This document shows, piece by piece, positions 61,892 through 64,000 of a DNA stretch of 64,000 nt. How positions within the stretch are numbered: the stretch's first letter is position 1; every line of letters begins with the position of its first letter. The DNA lies in contig OY762937.1 in assembly GCA_963667005.1 (NCBI GenBank), positions 3,038,001-3,102,000 of the forward strand, read 5' to 3'. The translations under genes and the position numbers were made by a program. The notes under the pieces were generated by a model that saw only the letters and a list, made by a program, of their open reading frames with translations, was not told where the DNA came from and made no database searches. The stretch comes from G963662605 sp963667005 (GTDB taxonomy: Bacteria > Bacteroidota > Ignavibacteria > Ignavibacteriales > Ignavibacteriaceae).

Positions 61892-62398
61892 ATGTATCGT
61901 ATAATTATTTTATATATCGTTTTATTGACATCCGGAGTTTCATTGGCTCAATTTAAAACTGTTATTGATGAAAAACACGCGACACCTATCCTCATCGGCT
62001 GCTGTACAAGAGATGCTTTCATGGACACTTCGTATTCCTGGTTCAATAAAGAATATGACGAATATGTACCAGATACCGCCTTTGTTCAACAACTGACTCC
62101 CCTGCTTAAAGACCTTTCAATTAAAATTGTCATGGGCACATGGTGCAGTGACAGTCATGAACAAGTGCCGCGGTTCTTTAAGCTTACTGATGAATTGAAT
62201 TTCAATGAAAAGAATATTCAAATAATATGCGTCGATAGGAATAAAAAAGGTCTTGCTGACGAAGTCTCGGGTTTGTCAATTGAAAAGGTTCCAACTTTCA
62301 TCTTTTACAAGTCGAATACTGAGATTGGAAGAATTATAGAAACGCCGGAAAAATCTTTAGAATCTCATCTGCTCTCTATTCTAAAAAATTCAAAATAA
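61892..62398 (+). CDS. Exported thioredoxin-fold protein with a single active-site Cys
   Basis: From ATG 61892 the product has 168 residues and a signal peptide (MYRIIILYIVLLTSGVSLAQ). An in-frame start at 61844 inside nadK would put 16 residues before it. The thioredoxin-like core has VMGTWCSDSHEQVPRF, where the usual CxxC is CxDS with one Cys, and the cis-Pro motif KVPTFIFY. A CC pair (IGCCTRD) lies upstream. It may act as a periplasmic redox or isomerase-like protein; the missing resolving Cys argues against a normal disulfide reductase. Confidence 0.8.
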   Translation: MYRIIILYIVLLTSGVSLAQFKTVIDEKHATPILIGCCTRDAFMDTSYSWFNKEYDEYVPDTAFVQQLTPLLKDLSIKIVMGTWCSDSHEQVPRFFKLTDELNFNEKNIQIICVDRNKKGLADEVSGLSIEKVPTFIFYKSNTEIGRIIETPEKSLESHLLSILKNSK

Positions 62399-62402
62399 AA
62401 AA

Positions 62403-62423
62403 GGAGAGGAATTTTTCCTCTCC
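62403..62423. terminator. Intrinsic terminator between convergent genes
   Basis: Arms ggagagga (62403-62410) and tcctctcc (62416-62423) flank a five-base loop. The T-run is on the minus strand (complement of the A-run at 62395-62402), so it mainly ends the C1 peptidase gene; it may also stop the thioredoxin-fold gene. Confidence 0.78.
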
Positions 62424-62444
62424 TCACATCTTATCAAACCACTA

Positions 62445-63665
62445 TTAATTAAATTTCTTCAATAAGTCTTTCACGAAATCTTTGTGAACCATGAAATCCA
62501 TAATTTTCAGTTTCACGTAATCTTCGCGATAAAAATAATATCCTTTTACATCACCGTTTCTCGATCCTGAACCTGAATCTTTAATAAGGAACCAGGTAGT
62601 TCCATCCTTAACGAGATAGCCTACTGCATGCAAGCCATGATCGTCCTGAGTTGTTCCGTTATTAAATCTGAATTCGCGTGCATCATCGTTAATATATTCA
62701 GCAGGAATATCGAACGTCGGAACAATAGCCGCATTATGCCAGCCGTCATGTCCCACTTCCGATACATCGCCGCCAATAACGCAAGTTCCACCGTTTTTTA
62801 ATACACTCTTCATCGCGTTAATGTATTCGTCTAACGAAACATTATAATATGTAGAGTCATGCCACCAGTTATCCTCAACTGTATATTCAACTTGTTTATA
62901 GAACGGTTTTTCTTTTAATGACATTAAATCAACATAATCGTCAAGATTGAGACGGACATAATTCTTCAGGAATTGCATTGGAGTGTACTTCTTACCTTCA
63001 TAAACAAACTCCGTAGGTGGTTCACCAAGATAGTGATTAAGTATTGAACGAACTGTTTTAACCACAGTTTCTTCATCCCATGCATTTGATGTTTTTAGAC
63101 CTTGAAGGTAGCCATTAATTTCATCAAAGAGTTTTTTATGATCGTGAAATTTCTGTCCCGTGGGAAGTCCGTCATACACTGATTCAGGTACTATTCCGTA
63201 CTGTTCCCAAATCCGGCAAACTGCGTTAGCTTCGGAGCCTTCACCAATAACTGAGTTACCTCTCTCCTTCACGAATCTCTTCGCTTTTTCAAGATATTCA
63301 TAATACACCGTATGCATCTCAGAGAGTTTTACTTTTACGTTGAACTGACGATTAATTTCCGATTCAAAAAACGATGTGGTTGAAAAACACCAGCAAGTCC
63401 CTGTTCTACCTTGTGAGATCGGGTCATTATGCCAGTAACTCGTGAATTCCTTAGTGGACTTGGGAATATCAATTCCGGTAAAATCAACCCGGAAAGTTTT
63501 TTTCTTGTCTGTGGAAGGAGTGTAGTCATTCAACTGCCGGAGAATTTCATCATAGAATCCTTCTTTCGGATCTCTGAATTCACTCTTCGTTACATTTTTA
63601 TCCTGCGCAGAAATATTGAACATGAATACAATCAATAAAACGGGGATGTATTTCAAAAATTTCAT
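62445..63665 (-). CDS. Secreted C1 papain-like peptidase (bleomycin-hydrolase-like)
   Basis: The 406-residue protein has a signal peptide (MKFLKYIPVLLIVFMFNISA) and the C1B layout. Gln85 and the nucleophile Cys91 are in PISQGRTGTCWCFS, and the catalytic His is in DDHGLHAVGYL near 345. Where papain has Asn in NSWG, this protein has LIKDSGSG, so Asp replaces Asn, as I recall from related secreted bacterial homologues. It should be a periplasmic or exported aminopeptidase or endopeptidase. It has no T9SS tail. Confidence 0.87.
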   Translation of the reverse strand: MKFLKYIPVLLIVFMFNISAQDKNVTKSEFRDPKEGFYDEILRQLNDYTPSTDKKKTFRVDFTGIDIPKSTKEFTSYWHNDPISQGRTGTCWCFSTTSFFESEINRQFNVKVKLSEMHTVYYEYLEKAKRFVKERGNSVIGEGSEANAVCRIWEQYGIVPESVYDGLPTGQKFHDHKKLFDEINGYLQGLKTSNAWDEETVVKTVRSILNHYLGEPPTEFVYEGKKYTPMQFLKNYVRLNLDDYVDLMSLKEKPFYKQVEYTVEDNWWHDSTYYNVSLDEYINAMKSVLKNGGTCVIGGDVSEVGHDGWHNAAIVPTFDIPAEYINDDAREFRFNNGTTQDDHGLHAVGYLVKDGTTWFLIKDSGSGSRNGDVKGYYFYREDYVKLKIMDFMVHKDFVKDLLKKFN

Positions 63666-63736
63666 TGAAACCTCTATCTGTATCGAAAAAGCTTTAAATA
63701 TGAACTCAAAATAAACTTTTTCTATATAATTAATAA

Positions 63737-63762
63737 TATAAAAAACGCCTCATAAGAGGCGT
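63737..63762 (-). terminator. Intrinsic terminator of the T9SS cargo gene
   Basis: Arms acgcctc (63745-63751) and gaggcgt (63756-63762) have a four-base loop. On the minus strand they are followed by a T-run (complement of the A-run at 63740-63745). Confidence 0.82.
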
Positions 63763-63789
63763 AAATAAATCAAAGTGCACACGTTCATG

Positions 63790-64000
63790 CTACTTCATTA
63801 AAATCATTTTTCTTGTAAGCTTTGAATTCCCCGCAGTCAAGGTGTAGAGATACATACCGCTTGAAAGATTCTTTCCGCTAAACCGAGCCTGATACTGCCC
63901 TGCTGATTTCACTTCATTAACCAGCTCGGCAACTTTTTCACCCATTGTGTTATAAACCCGGAGTGTTACAAGAGTTGATTTTGGAACTTCATAATTAATA
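63790..64000 (-). CDS. C-terminal T9SS type A sorting domain of a truncated gene
   Basis: Only the last 70 codons lie in the window; the gene begins beyond 64000. The translated end has the Por secretion tail pattern: an opening INYEVPKS, the central RVYNTMGEKVAELVNE, NLSSGMYLYTLTAG, and the basic finish TRKMILMK before the stop. This beta-sandwich signal directs proteins through the type IX secretion system, after which it is removed. The cargo domain cannot be known from here. It shows, with PorX, that the organism uses T9SS. Confidence 0.92.
   Translation of the reverse strand, partial: INYEVPKSTLVTLRVYNTMGEKVAELVNEVKSAGQYQARFSGKNLSSGMYLYTLTAGNSKLTRKMILMK

Overview
The window looks like a chromosomal segment from a moderately AT-rich, didermic bacterium of the Bacteroidota/Ignavibacteria side of the FCB group. 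The evidence is a type IX secretion (T9SS) C-terminal sorting tail at the right edge, a PorX-type T9SS regulator, a complete alternative complex III operon (actABCDEF), a small SRP RNA and several FCB-type conserved families (DUF2851, DUF1573, DUF1844, bifunctional nuclease). The phylum assignment is an inference from gene content; no rRNA is present. Gene starts often carry Shine-Dalgarno motifs, and promoters of the TTGnnn-17-TATnnT type can be seen in front of two RNA genes.

Region by region. (1) 1-6958: an [FeFe]-hydrogenase operon, with the end of a NuoE/HydC-like subunit, a NuoF/HydB-like flavin subunit and an M3-type catalytic HydA. These are followed by a sensory, PAS-containing hydrogenase-like protein and a SpoIIE/PP2C-type phosphatase that overlaps it. 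This is an H2 metabolism module linked to an apparent H2-sensing output. (2) 6988-7784: a stand-alone IS200-like Y1 transposase surrounded by REP-like palindromes, some of which recur near 33.6 kb. (3) 7864-9057: an M24 peptidase. (4) 9128-19677 (minus): the respiratory operon actA, a small Tat peptide, actB, actC, an actD-actE fusion, actF, a cytochrome c, divergent cytochrome oxidase III-like and IV-like subunits and an unknown 8-TM protein. Oxidase subunits I and II are absent. (5) 20088-33841: NCS2 permease, secreted esterase, a duplicated ppa fragment beside a MITE-like element, ppa, a candidate sRNA, mntP, galE, SRP RNA, sixA, a lipoprotein, uvrC, glgC, a Spy-like protein, a DUF1643-like protein, a nest of repeats and tRNA-Gln. 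(6) 34030-39085: glmS followed by a cyclic-2,3-diphosphoglycerate-synthetase-like P-loop protein, carbamate kinase and ornithine carbamoyltransferase. (7) 39239-45306: AmpG-like MFS, a small membrane protein, tRNA-Phe, clpS, etfB-etfA with a bifunctional-nuclease protein, and DUF2851. (8) 45441-50806 (minus): mreB-mreC-mreD-pbp2-rodA, the rod-shape elongasome. (9) 50940-64000: TPR protein, htpG, an operon porX-tsaE-tsaB-DUF1573-accD-panC, then a glycosyltransferase, DUF1844, nadK, a thioredoxin-fold protein, a C1 papain-like peptidase and the 3' end of a T9SS cargo gene.

Most of the window is ordinary core genome. The parts most worth a second look are the hydrogenase/sensor/phosphatase block, the actABCDEF operon whose COX III/IV-like subunits have lost conserved residues and lack COX I/II, the cDPGS-like/carbamate kinase/OTC operon, the REP/Y1-transposase system, the ppa-fragment/MITE locus, and panC, which appears to use an ATT start codon.
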